The notes under the pieces are model-generated. The model was not told where the DNA came from and ran no database searches. It saw nothing but the letters and a program-made list of their open reading frames with translations. A stretch of 64,000 nt of DNA from Lunularia cruciata (lineage: Eukaryota; Streptophyta; Marchantiopsida; Lunulariales; Lunulariaceae): NCBI GenBank assembly GCA_948567375.1, contig OX419760.1, positions 21,452,001 through 21,516,000 of the forward strand, written 5' to 3'. Numbering within the stretch: the stretch's first letter is position 1; each line of letters begins with the position of its first letter. A program made the translations under genes and the position numbers. Below are positions 34,808 through 45,810 of the stretch, in pieces.

Positions 34808-36015
34808 TAACATTGTAACTTTCTATTGAGAGAAGTTAGAAAGGAGAGGATTTGAAAGTTTGAGAGGAGAGGAGTCCCAAAATTTTGGCAACCATATCTC
34901 ATTACATACATCTCCAAATACTGCACTATTGGTCTTTTTAGAAGCGCCTTACCAAGAGCTTTCCATAGACACCAAGATTGCATCATTCGAAGCTTTGTAA
35001 AAAGAGTTATGAGTGATTGAAATTTTTGAGAGAGGATCCAGATTTAGGAGTTTGAATCTTCATCATTTTGTGTTCAAATGGAGTGATATTTGTATCATTG
35101 GAAGCACCTTGGAATGATCTTTTGATTGATACTAAGCATGCTCAAATATCACATACACAGAGAAGTTATGAAGATTCTAATTCTATCATCTTTGGGAAAT
35201 TTTAGAGTTTGAGCTCAAATTTCAACACATTGTAACTTTTTGGTTCCATGTCCAAATGTTTCAATTCTGGACTCATTTGCAACACTTGTGAAGGGGATTT
35301 ATTTTGAATACCTGCTTGTTGGAGTTGGAATTCTGCAGAGCAATTTTTGAATTTCATCAATCTGTGATCCTAAGCAGTTGGTGGTGCTCAAATCTGCAAC
35401 TTCCAAAGGCTGGAACTTTGGACTCGCATCTTCAAAATGAGGTAATCTTAGTCTCATTAGAAGCATCTTGTCAATAGCTATTGATTAAAATAATTTCCAT
35501 AGAATTTAAAGCTTTGTGCTTGAAGTTATAAGCATTTGAGTTTTGTGACTCAATGAGGTTTAGAAGTTTAGCATAGAAAACTCTAGAGTCCATAACTCAA
35601 TATCTATTTGTTCAAATAAGTTCACTTTTGGTTCATTTGAAAAGAGGTTTTCAAGAGATTTTGATTGATTTCTCTTTTGTAGATTTTGAAGTACTGTGGC
35701 CAAGGTTGTGAATTTTAGAAATCTGTAGGATTTCAAAATTTTCATGTAAGAAAGTGCAAATTCAAAAGTTTATAACTTTTGATTTACAAGTCCAAATGAG
35801 TAGATTTTTGGTTCATTAGAACAAATATTTGTAGAGCTATTGGTGAATTTAGATCTTGTATAGAATTAATAATAAAATAGAAACCATGGGAATTTGAAAT
35901 CTATAAAATTTCTTTAAGATTTTGCAAATCCAAATTCCAAGAGTTCCCCAAGAACTCAAAGAGCTTGAGTGAAGTAGAGGATATATTCTCATAGTAGCAC
36001 TTTGGAGCCTCCAGA
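34808..36015 (+). repeat. LINE D 5' untranslated region with degenerate repeats of about 175 bp
   Basis: A motif of the form CCAAATG, then ATTTTTGGTTCATTAGAA, then a ..TTG/GATTGAT.. block returns at roughly 34905, 35060, 35245, 35430, 35605 and 35790. The copies are diverged but keep order (for example TTTGGTTCATTTGAAAAG near 35625 and TTTTGGTTCATTAGAAC near 35803). This resembles the tandem monomers that carry promoters in some LINE 5' ends; the role is inference. Confidence 0.5.
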
Positions 36016-36854
36016 ATGGAAGCTTCCAAGATGGTGCAAGACATTGCTGATATAGCTTCAAAACAGCAATAGCTTGCTGAAATGTATAGAAAAGCAAATG
36101 ACTCCTACAAGGAACTCAAGAGCTTTTTTGCCTCTATGTCTCAATGCATGAACACTCTTACAACAAATTTGGAAACCTTAAGAGCAGATGTCATGATCAT
36201 GAAAGAATCTCTAAATTCAATCACCCTAGATATCCAAGAACTCAAGAAGAGCAACAGTTTGATGTTAGACTCCACGAAGGGTATGATGGAGGTTATTGAG
36301 AAGGTTGCTTGCTTGGGAGCACAAGCCATGAACATTGCTTCAAAAAATGGAGGGCTACAAGAGATGGTTGACACATTAGAGGTCAAGATGAAGTCATATG
36401 CTGAAGCTACTAAGGTGGCTCAAATCTCTTACTTGCAAAAGCATGAGGTTGAGAAAGAGAACCAACTGGTGAGAATAAAGAATTGAGGATGTCAGGTTTA
36501 CAAGTGATAGAGAAGGAAGACACCAAGGCCATAGTGTGTGAGTTTATTGCTGATTCTTTGAGAGTCCATGATCCTCAAATTGTGCAAGCATATAGATTGG
36601 GACAAAAAGGTGCACAATCAAGAAGTATTTTGGTGAGTTTTGGCTTAGAAACAGAAAGGAATGTAGTGATGGCAAACAAGGCTATACTCAAGGGGCGGCA
36701 CATTTGATTGGATCCTGATCTCACATCTCTCCAATGGCAAGCAAAGAAGGGAGAATTAGCAAAAGTGAAGAAGGCTAAACAAGCAGGTTTTGTTGCATTC
36801 TTTAGAGATAATAGAGATGTGATTACTCAAAAGAAATTGTCAGCTATTGCATAG
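36016..36854 (+). pseudogene. LINE D ORF1 (coiled-coil RNA-binding protein)
   Basis: The start ATG at 36016 gives MEASKMVQDIADI. A TAG near 36070 interrupts the frame, which continues open from 36082 to 36486 with a long coiled-coil pattern (LETLRADVMIMKESLNSI). A frameshift near 36483 leads into EFIADSLRVHDPQIVQAYRL and ILVSFGLETERNVVMANKAI, then one stop and LDPDLTSLQWQAKKGELAKV, ending at a TAG at 36852. A coiled coil followed by an RNA-recognition-like segment and a basic C-terminal part is the usual ORF1p design; it binds LINE RNA. The call rests on design and position. Confidence 0.7.
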
Positions 36855-36861
36855 TAATTCC

Positions 36862-39800
36862 AGACCCTTAAAGTGTTGTTTTGGAATGTTCATGGGTTCT
36901 TACATACCAAGTACTCCAGCACTAAGCCTTTGTAGGATGATGCTTATCTGATCAATCTTGTGGAGACATGGGAACATGAAGGAAACACCATTCAAGACAT
37001 TAAAGGTTTCACTCTTGTCGGTTCAACCTGGAACAAATAGAGGCAACATAAAGGAAGGGGCTTTGGAGGTATTGCTACTTACGTCAGATTTGGCTTTGAA
37101 AAATCAGTCTCTTTGATAGGCCAAGACTCAAGTGGACAATACCAATGGCTGAAGATTGGAGGAGTTGTTACACCTTGCTTCCTTGCTGTTTGTTACTTTG
37201 CTCCATTGACATCACCAATCTATTCAAGTGGAGCTCTCAACACCATGCAGTCTTTCCACTCCTTGACAAAGGATGTGTTGGAGTTTCAAAGTAAAGGTGC
37301 AGTATTTGTTCATGGTGATTTAAATTCTATGATCCAAGCTTCTCAAATCCCTGAGTTGAGTGACATTGAGAATGAACCTTTTCACATCTTCATAGACCAT
37401 TCTACTACTTGGTCCCGCTCTTCCAAAGATTCAATGTCCAACCCCATGAGTGAGCACTTTTTGAGCTTTGGTACCAATTGTAGCTTAAAGATCTTGAATG
37501 GCCTTTCTCAATTTCTAGAAACTTGTAAAAGCACATGCTTTGCCTCAGGTGGATCAAGCACCATAGAGTATTTGCTCACTTCAGCTAATGATATCCACCC
37601 TATCTCAGATTTTGCTGTTTTAGATCCTCAACCAGAATCTGACCATGCACCTCTATCTTGTACCATCCTTCTTCCTTGCCTCAATAGAACCACATTACCT
37701 ATTGACTATGCCCTTAGAGGGAAAATTTGTCTAGATTTTTACAAGAGATATTTGTACCAACAAGCTATCCAAGAGAAATTGAGTGCTATGGAGTGGAGTT
37801 CTGATTTTCAACAACGTAGTGATCAATTGATTGAACTTCTTCAATCTAAATCAACTACTTAGTTTCAAAGAGGTTCTCACAGGAAGAGAATTGGTCTCCC
37901 TTGCAATAGGTGGTATAATGTTGATTGCAAAATGGCAAGGATCAAAATTATGGATAGGTCTCTTGATCAGATTGCACAAAATCAGGCCTTTGTTTCATAC
38001 AAAAAGTTGGTGAAGTGCAAAAAGTAGGCATTTTTTAGACTCAAGGGGTTTGAGTTGAGCACTAAACTGAGGAGCAATCCCAAGGCTTTTTGGAGGAAGG
38101 TAACCATCAGATACCCATCACCATTGCTGGACTTGAACAAGCTTTGTGACTATGTGAAGGATCTGTACTTTTTCCCTGATGCTCCAAGCATGGCACCTTG
38201 CCTTGGATCTGCTCTCTCTATCTCTGAAGCTGATGTTAAGTACCAACTGAAGAAGTTGGCCAATGGTAAGGCTGAAGACCTTGATGGACTATGTGTTGAG
38301 CTTTTGAATTGGGGCAGTAGCCACCTGATTGCAGTACTGACTTTTCATTTGATTGAGGCAATCAAGTGTGGCTTTCCAGATAGATGGTGCTTCAAGAAGG
38401 TCGTTCCTATTCACAAGTCTGGCCAAAGAGATGTTGTCACCAATTACCATACCATACTAGTTGGTAGTATCTTTGCCAAGTTGTATGGTCAAATTTTGGA
38501 GTCTAGGTTGAGTACTTGGGCTGAAAAATACAAAATTTGAGCTAAGTGCCAAGTTGGTTTCAGATCAGGCTTTAGTACTTTGGACCACCTATTGGTACTC
38601 CATGTTTTGTGGTGGAAATCTAAGGGTGTTGGGAGAGCTCTCTATGTTGCATTTATTGATTTCAGGAAGGCCTTTGATAAGGTGCTCAGGAAATCTCTAA
38701 GTGAGAGACTTACTGAAGTTGGTGTCTCAGCTGATCTGATTGGTGCTATCTCTAGACTCTATGAGAAAGTGGTTGTGAGATTTTCATCTTTGAGCCTTCA
38801 AGATGTCCTTAGCACAATGGGTGTGATTCAAGGTTGCTCTCTATCTCCAACTTTGTTTGGAATCTTCATCAATGATCTAAAGAGACTACTCATGGAAGTT
38901 GGAGCTATAGGTGTACAGGTTTGCTCTTTGATGATACATGCACTCCTTTATGCAGATGATGTACTACTCCTCTCCACAAATCCAAAGAGTTTACATAATT
39001 TTTTAGATTCTCTTCTTTGCTTTTGCAATCAAACAAAGATAGAGGTGAACCTTGACAAGTCTAAGGTGATTGTGGTGGGTTCTAAAGGTGTCACACCTTT
39101 CTTTTTTGATTGACAATAGTTGGAGCAGGTTTCTTCTTATAAGTACTTGGGCCTTGAGTTTTCTCATGATTATAGTTGGTCTACTTGTGTGAAGATGAGA
39201 ATCAATGTAGGGTTTAGAGCTTTGTATTTACTCATGAATTGCTCTAGACTTACTCATCTTACCACATGGGAGTTGAAGAAGGTGTTATACAGATCTCTTG
39301 TGCAGTTGGTGGTTCTTTATGGTGCTTAGATGTGTGGTCCATGTACTAAGAAGACATGGTGGCAAAAGGTGGAGAAAGTTCCCCAAAAAAAATTGTGTGA
39401 TGAAATTGGGGTGAGGACTCAAACTCCTTATGTATTGCTGCTTGTTGAAACCAGGTTTTTGTCTCTTGAAGCAGAAGCTTTGTTCTTAGCTCTCACATAT
39501 GCCACAAAGGTGAGGTCCATGGAGCATGAGAGACTTCCATACTAAGCATTTTGTGTCACTCTATCTGTTGGTTGGTATACAGATCTGATTGCATGGGCCA
39601 CAAGGTAGAATGTTATGAGCAACACTGGAGATTGGAGCCTATTGCACTACAAGAAGTGATCAAGGAGCAATTCTTACTTTGCTTATGGTAGCAACCTGGT
39701 ACCAAGATGGTGTTCTATCAGCAATTTTTAAATCCTATGGTGGTGTATTGTGAGCAAGATTATCTCTTGGCTAGGATTTCTACCTCACTTGGACATGTTA

Positions 39801-40087
39801 TTGCTCAGTATAGAACTAGCTCTCATAGACTAGAAGTAGAACAAGGACTTTGGCAGCAAATAGAGCATTGCATGCGACTTTGCAAATTGTGTACTATGAG
39901 CAAAGTTGAGGGTGAGCACCATGTGTTTGTTGATTTCCCTAGTTACCAGCAAATCATGGTCAAACATCAGATTAGTTGTAGTGATTTCTCAGCACTCTTA
40001 CAAATTGAGGCTTTAGCATTACGGAAGTACATGACTGAGGTTAGTTTACATCAGACCAGTTTGTTAAAAATTGGTCAGATGCCCTAG
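36862..40087 (+). pseudogene. LINE D ORF2 (endonuclease and reverse transcriptase)
   Basis: Endonuclease motifs are FWNVHG at 36879-36896, LVETW near 36957, VHGDLNS near 37315, and SDHAPLSC near 37640 (the catalytic His). Reverse-transcriptase motifs are NPKAFWRKV near 38079, AFIDFRKAFDKV near 38650, GVIQGCSLSPTLFGIFINDL near 38820, YADDVLLLS with YADD at 38949-38960, NLDKSKVIVVG near 39050 and KYLGLEF near 39141. The C-terminus has a zinc-type RLCKLCTMSK near 39876. A later Cys expected at the DFPSY position is absent. Stops occur near 37861, 38025, 38540, 39113, 39329 and 39545, and there is a frame change before 39707. The GCSLSPTLFG and KAFDKV motifs and the C-terminal CxxC differ from plant L1. 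Confidence 0.88.
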
Positions 40088-40187
40088 GCTCTTGCCTAGG
40101 CTCACATTTCATGTGTTTTGTATTGTGTTTTTAGCCTTTTGACTGTTTGGGTCTTTTGGGCTTTATATTTCATTGTTTCATTGTTTC

Positions 40188-40372
40188 ATAGAAATGACTC
40201 AAGAGAGAGAGAGTTCTCCAGAGAGCTTGTCTATGAATGATAATAATTTTTACACCCATGAGAGTGTTAGTAAATGGTTTGTAGGCTTGGATTGCAGCCT
40301 ATGAAGGGTTTTCTTTATTCATAAGCTTAAGTGGATAAGTTTATCCGGTTAAGTTGTTACTTGTTTCCTACA
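40188..40372 (-). mobile_element. Copia C 5' LTR, outer fragment
   Basis: From ATAGAAATGACTCAAG to TTGTTTCCTACA, it aligns to 29273-29459 of the 3' LTR (shared GCTTGTCTATGAAT, CCCATGAG, GTGTTAGTA, ACTTGTTTCCTACA). It is followed by the duplication TGTGG. Confidence 0.9.
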
Positions 40373-40377
40373 TGTGG

Positions 40378-41738
40378 AACATGCCCAACATGGAAGATTT
40401 CCAAGAAGGCAGTCGGTTGATTTTAAATCCAAGATCCATGGCTAATAATATGACATTCATCAAGTGTGGTTGGATTAAAATCAGATTTGACAATTAGTGT
40501 AGGCAAGTTTGGAAACAAACTTAGATTCACTTGGATTGAAAGTTGTGATTGGACTACATTAATTGTGCCCACATGTTAGCATTCATCAATTTTTATCTAC
40601 TTCAACTTGAAATTGCAACTTGAAATCTTGCATTGGAATTGCAAGATTTTCTTCATGTATGTTGCACAAAATCCCCACAACACCTAAACCTCCCATTGGC
40701 AAAACCCTAAAACCCACTTTTAAATAGCAAAACCTACATGCAACACTATTGGTTTGGAAAAAAACCCTAGCAAAACCTATCAAGATGTGTTAGTTTGGAT
40801 GAAACCCTAGCAAACCCATCAATTTGAGAATTGAATTATGAAAAAGCAAAAGCATCATGACCCTAAATCTCAATGATTGCTTCATGATAATAATGCAAAA
40901 CCTCAAAGGTGGATTTAATACCTACAAGAAACCCCAATGAAACCCAACAAATAACATGAAATCTACAAAACTTTAGCAAGACCTCTGCAAAATCCATTCA
41001 CAATTTAGGTACTGCCCAAAATTACAGCAAAACTCAAGCAAAACCCCAAATTCTTGGCAAAATTCTCATGTAGTTCATGTGAAATCTTGCAAAACTTTGA
41101 ATCTTTGAATGCTTCTATCAGCTTTTGAGTTTTATCTTGTTTGCAGATTTACCCAAATTTTGAGTTTGCATGTTGTTTGTAGATTTGGTCATGTATAAAG
41201 TTAGCAAGGACACATGATGGTGTGACACATGCTAGTGTTTTTAGTGGTTATCCTTTCACTTTCATGCTTGATATGATTAGAGAAGCCTTTGCATTGCCAC
41301 TTGGGAGTGGGAGCAAGAATTTTGTCCGGTATACTTTTGTGTAGGATTGGTTTTCTATGAAGGATCACATAGCAAGGAGGTACTTGGCAAGATAATGAGT
41401 TTACCTTGCATGGAGACTAGTTTTCCAAATGATGGTAGCTCTACTTGTTCCTACACGCCGGCCAAAGGTGGTGCATGGCTATCTTGCACCGATGATGAAA
41501 GAGAAGGTAGAGAGGTCTATGGAAAACTTGAGAGAGGTCTAGAGTAGTGAGTAGAGAGGTCTAGGGCACCAAGCATGAGAAGATTATGATTGGGATGAAC
41601 TCATATTACTAGAAGTTAGTGCATAGATTGCTTTTTTCCATAAGTAGCTTAATAGGTCTAATGGATGTAGGTACAAGGTGACATTTGTAGTTCAATTCCT
41701 AACTCATTTTTTCATAGAGAATGGATTTGTTGGCAAAG
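40378..41738. other. CAAAACC-rich spacer, no gene recognised
   Basis: 40600-41100 is dense in AAAACCC / GCAAAACC words on the plus strand (for example CCCTAGCAAAACC twice near 40770-40810). The same flavour recurs at 51600-51930. 41340-41740 has short AGAGAGGTCTA repeats. No element ends or coding motifs are seen. Confidence 0.4.
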
Positions 41739-41743
41739 GAGAG

Positions 41744-42477
41744 TGTAATACCAAGAGCTAGCCATATGATCTAGATGTGAAATTTGGTTTGGTAACATCT
41801 AGAATGATGTTATACATGATGGTCAAATAGATAAGATAGAAGTATAACCAAAAGAGTACTTCTACTAATAGGGCAGAAACCGAAATAGACTTGAGAACCT
41901 TAGAACCAATAGCTAGACATATGATTTAAAGGTGAGAATTGGTTTGGTAACATCTGGAAAGATTTTATGCATGATGGACTAAACAGATCAGAAAGCGGTT
42001 TCACCAAAAGGGGACTTCTACTAATAGAGTAGGAACCAAAATATACCTGAAATCTTTGAAGGTAATTTTGGAGGCCTAAACGGATGAATTAGGCCTTGAA
42101 AATGTGCTGATTCCCCCCCAAATGGAGTAAAGTCTGGCCTTCCCTCCCCCTTGCTTTGTCTCGTCGAGAGCTTTCCAATGGTACCTTACGTGATTCTGAG
42201 ATTCCTACAAGAAGATTCCCTAAAAGATTCCCTCCGGTCAAAGCTTGTTTAACCAACCAGATAGGACCTAGACCAAACATGTCACCCATCCAAGTAAGTA
42301 ATCCAAGGGTGGAGCTTGCTGACATGTCATCTATCTGTGTCCCTAATCCTAGGGTGGAGCTTCCTTGGAGGAGATCCTCTTTGTCTATATAATAAAGAGA
42401 AGGTGCTCCCTTGGGGCATCGAATGTTTGAGTGTGCAATCTGTGTTTTCTCTCTTCTCTTGTCCTCAGAGCATTACA
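41744..42477 (+). mobile_element. Solo LTR-A, long subtype
   Basis: 734 bp from TGTAATACCAAGAG to AGCATTACA, almost identical to the family A 3' LTR at 2682-3420, including the 156-bp internal duplication. An exact 5-bp target duplication, GAGAG, flanks it at 41739-41743 and 42478-42482. No internal sequence is attached, so it is a clean solo LTR formed by recombination between two LTRs. Confidence 0.96.
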
Positions 42478-42747
42478 GAGAGGTGGACTATGACACCATA
42501 CTACACAATTAGACATATATTGAGGATGGAGTAGATGAGACTCATGATGACTAGGGTGAGCATTCAATTAGTAGGCATGTATTTTGAAAACATTATGTTT
42601 ACTCTACATACCATGTATTTTTTATGGAATAAATGACATTATGGAGTTATGGAGTGGGTGGTGCTTTTTTTAATATTTTGATATGAATGTGAATTTAATT
42701 TATGCACAAGTTACCATGTACATGTTTTAGAGGATCTTGTTGCCATC

Positions 42748-43320
42748 ATGAGAAGAGGTGAGAGCATGGCAACAAATGTTGATATTACACAAAGAAGAGG
42801 TGAAGAGTCTTCTACATTATGCAAGGAGTGCTCTACATTACTCCATCAGAGGTCACCCTTGAATGATCTTCCTTCCTCATCATATGTATTCAAGCAAGGA
42901 GGAGAGCTAGAAGATAGTGAGGAGTTAGGAGGAAAGCTTGGTGAGAGCATTATGGAAGCGAGGGAGAGTGAGCTCCATGAGAGGAAGGGAGAGCTCAAGT
43001 TGAGGGAGGCATGCCCTAGCAGAGAGTAGCTTGTCCCTATAGAGTCTCGTCTATTGGATAGAAAGGAGATTACCTTAACACATAGAGAGACAAAGAGAGA
43101 TGGTAGTTTGAGGGTTACCACTACCAAAGGTACTAGAGCTTTGAGAGAGAGTAATATAGATTCTATTGTAGATACAAGTGCTAGAGTAGTTGACTCTATT
43201 GAGAGAGCATTTAGTGGAGTACTTGGAGTAGAGCGAGAGCACTTGTGGAGACATAGAAAGGAGAGAGATAGTTCTTGGGGAGAGAGAGGATTTGTACTTG
43301 ATGTTGATGAGGGCAGATAG
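42748..43320 (+). pseudogene. Charged ORF with one internal stop, unidentified
   Basis: ATG at 42748 opens a frame that runs to 43320 with a single TAG at 43027. The product is rich in E, R, K and S (HERKGELKLREAC, REHLWRHRKERD). No family is recognised. Strong purine bias of the strand could by itself produce such a frame, and the opposite strand is also open for 166 codons at 42846-43346. So it may be only a composition effect. It lies just downstream of the solo LTR. Confidence 0.2.
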
Positions 43321-43944
43321 AGATAGAGTAGATTTGATGAGGGCATATGGTACTCTTGAGGTCAAAAATAGATGAAAATAGATGCTTATAGGTTGTAGGT
43401 CGTTGTTAACCGCCAAGAGTTCCAACTCTCCATGAGAGAGTCAAAGAGTACTCATGCCCATTGACAAGATCTTGGGGTAATTTAGCTCACATGTCTACAT
43501 CTTTAAAGGGATCTTATGAGGATGTTAGGACCGTCTTTTCTGAGTACCTGTCAAGCCTCACTTGAGGTGCAATTTTGTTCTATTTTTCTACTTTGGTGAG
43601 GGAGAAAGAAACATAATATTATGTCTAGGTAATAAATCCCTCAATGTGGTATTATTTAGCTTCATCCTTGTATAAACCAAGGTACAAATGGGGCAGCCCT
43701 AAAGACTTTTTTGCCATCAACATTCAACTTGGAAGAGTCATCTTTGAGGAATTTTGTTATGCATACTTCACAACAAAATTCTATGATATCTTTATGATTT
43801 CATGTTTAAATGGAGCAATCATTATTTCATTAGAAGTTGCTTTACAAGGGTTTTATATTGACACCAAAATCACAGCATTTGGAGATCTACAGCAAAAGTT
43901 ACAACCATATGAAGTACCAACCATTAGGATATTGAGCCCAATGT
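43321..43944. other. Unassigned spacer before the minisatellite
   Basis: A short frame at 43644-43970 shows no motif. No element termini are seen. Confidence 0.35.
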
Positions 43945-44530
43945 ACCTCATACCTCATACTCATTTGTAACCTCATATTTTTTTCTCATTCATAACCTCA
44001 TATTTGTTTCTCATTCATAACCTCATATTCATTTCTTATTTGTAACCATCATACTTGTTTGTAACCTTGTATTTGTTTCTCATTTGTAACCTTGCACTCA
44101 TGTCTCATATGCAACCTTGCACTCATTTCTTGTTCATACCTCATATTTGTTTTTTTTTAGTAACCTCATACTCATTTGTAATCTCATACTCATCTTGTAC
44201 TAAGACTTTGTACTATTCATCTCATTTTCATACTTCATACTCATCTCATACTCACACCTTGTAACTCATCACCTTGTACCTCATAACTTGTGCTTAGACC
44301 TAATACTCATGCCTTCTATCCTACCCCATATTACTTGCCTTGTACTCATACCTTGTACTTGTACCTAATCTCTGACCTTGTACTATTTGTTTCTCATACT
44401 TTGTTTTTGTACCTAGCCCTATACTTCATTTCTTTTGTTCATCATACCTTATGCCATATCATCTTGCATACTAGTCATGACATCAACAACTTCATACAAA
44501 TGAGCAACATCCAACTTTGTCACAAATGAC
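43945..44530 (+). repeat. Degenerate minisatellite of TAACCTCATA / TTTGTTTCTCAT type
   Basis: A unit of about 24 bp combining TTCTCATTCATAACCTCATA with a TTTG spacer is repeated with heavy variation (CATAACCTCATATTTG, GTAACCTTGTATTTG, CATACCTTGTACTTG). Early units near 43975-44030 are the cleanest; later ones dissolve into CTCATACT and CTTGTACT words. Short hydrophobic frames here are by-products. Confidence 0.8.
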
Positions 44531-45365
44531 TAAGAGCCATTTTATAGATATGATAAGGTATTTTGTGCAATTGCATTACATCATATTTTGTATCTATACA
44601 TATTTTGTACATAGTAGTTAGGTTACAATATGAAGATCTTGTATTATGCCTTTAACTTGACATAATAGTGGCAGATGATAAGTTAAGCGGCTCACGTGGC
44701 CATACCATGTGGCCTACACCTACTTAGGATTAGGTTAAGAGTTAGATAAGTAGATAAGAATGTGATTAGCATTGTGCAGCTTAGATGTAATCAGTGATCT
44801 CTAGTACATTATAGCCACTAGATTTCTTTGGAGGCCAAGTAGGATTATATTTAGTGCTTGGACTTGATGTTCACATGGTTTTTTTGGTGCATCTTTTCAT
44901 TGTAGTAAATAAGGTTTATATCATCAAGATTTTCAAGTTGGTGTATGTATATTAGTCTACACTTTGTATGAGTGATTGCATGTTGGATTGAGTGGGAGTG
45001 AGGAATCTTGATGCATGAGCAAAAGCACTTGAGTGAGAAGTCATTCATGTGGAACGAGAGTGTGAAAATCTAGGGGATCTATAAAGATCAAGAACAAAGA
45101 TAGGTTGCCACATACCTAAGTATCATAAAGTAACACCAATCTATAAGATTCAACAACGTAGTCATTCAAGACTCTTATGATGTTTTGCCTTTTGGGAAGA
45201 GTGGAATGCTATGTCACAATTGTAGTTGTTAGAGTGATTAGATCCTTGGGAGATCTTACTCTCTTAGTTCATGCATTCTAAGACACCCTAATACTATCAA
45301 TTTTGTTTAACTTTGTGATGTGAGTGCGAATTGTAGTACTTATGATCACTTCAACAAGGAAGATA
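44531..45365. other. AT-rich spacer, nothing recognised
   Basis: No coding motif, RNA gene or repeat terminus is seen between the minisatellite and element B2. Confidence 0.45.
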
Positions 45366-45370
45366 TAGAA

Positions 45371-45796
45371 TGTAAAAGACCGAGACCAAGGAGAGAAATA
45401 TGAGAATAGAAACTCACATTGGGACACTTGAATGTGTGAAAACCCTGAATGCCTAGCATGAGCTTTGGCTTTGGTATTTATAGGTAGCATACAAGGCCCT
45501 TGAGAAGCTTCTCAAGAAGCTTCCTCAAGCCGCTTTCTTAGAGTGCCAGCCAAGTTAACTAGGAAACTTCTCAAGAAACTTCCTTCTAGAAGTCGCCTAC
45601 TTGGCATGCAAGCTAAGCTAGTTGGAAGCTTCTAGAAGCTTCCTTCTAGAAGCTACTTACTTGAGGTGCAAGCTAAGCTAGTCAAGAAGCTTCCCAAGAA
45701 GCTTCCTAGATACTTCTAGAATATTCTAGGCTAATTTGTCTTATGTGCTACTTTGTAAGCCCGACTAACTTTGTCATTAAACTCCATATTGTTACA
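45371..45796 (-). mobile_element. 3' LTR of element B2
   Basis: 426 bp, from TGTAACAATATGGAG to CTTTTACA on the minus strand, next to the purine tract at 45797-45810. It lacks the terminal 7-bp duplication seen in B1 LTRs, so the two elements are separate lineages of one family. Confidence 0.92.
45475..45726 (-). promoter_or_regulatory. Heat-shock-element-like array with an exact four-unit match (B2 3' LTR)
   Basis: TATAAATA is at 45475-45482 on the minus strand. GAAGCTTC pairs are at 45504-45523, GAAACTTC pairs and TTCTAGAA at 45563-45591. The uninterrupted GAAGCTTCTAGAAGCTTC is at 45625-45642, with another TTCTAGAA at 45644-45651. A GAAGCTTC pair is at 45686-45705 and TTCTAGAATATTC at 45714-45726. 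The four-unit site has the exact 5-base phasing of nGAAn units bound by heat-shock factor trimers. Function is inferred. Confidence 0.6.
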
Positions 45797-45810
45797 TATT
45801 CCCCCATTGC

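Larger units (their letters stand above)
34808..40187 (+). mobile_element. LINE D, near full length, non-L1 type
   Basis: 5.38 kb, inserted in the copia 5' LTR with the short duplication ATAG at 34804-34807 and 40188-40191. Layout: 5' untranslated region 34808-36015, ORF1 36016-36854, ORF2 about 36862-40087, and a 3' end finishing in TTTCATTGTTTCATTGTTTC instead of poly(A). ORF2 has endonuclease, reverse transcriptase and a C-terminal cysteine motif, and no RNase H that I can see. ORF2 stays in one frame from 36882 to 39545 despite stops, so decay is mostly by point mutation. Confidence 0.9.
29241..40372 (-). mobile_element. Ty1/copia element C, with a LINE inserted in its 5' LTR
   Basis: LTR ends are TGTAGGAA and TTCCTATA on the minus strand. 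The 3' LTR is 29241-29459. The primer site is 34761-34772, and the 5' LTR is 34773-34807 plus 40188-40372, split by the LINE. The exact duplication TGTGG flanks the whole (29236-29240 and 40373-40377). Without the LINE the element is about 5.75 kb. Domain order gag, protease, integrase, reverse transcriptase, RNase H from high to low coordinates is that of copia. Everything coding is heavily decayed. Confidence 0.92.

Noticed and set aside
42846..43346. 166-codon minus-strand frame rich in S, L and P
   Set aside because: Composition shadow of the A/G-rich plus strand; it overlaps a second open frame on the other strand.
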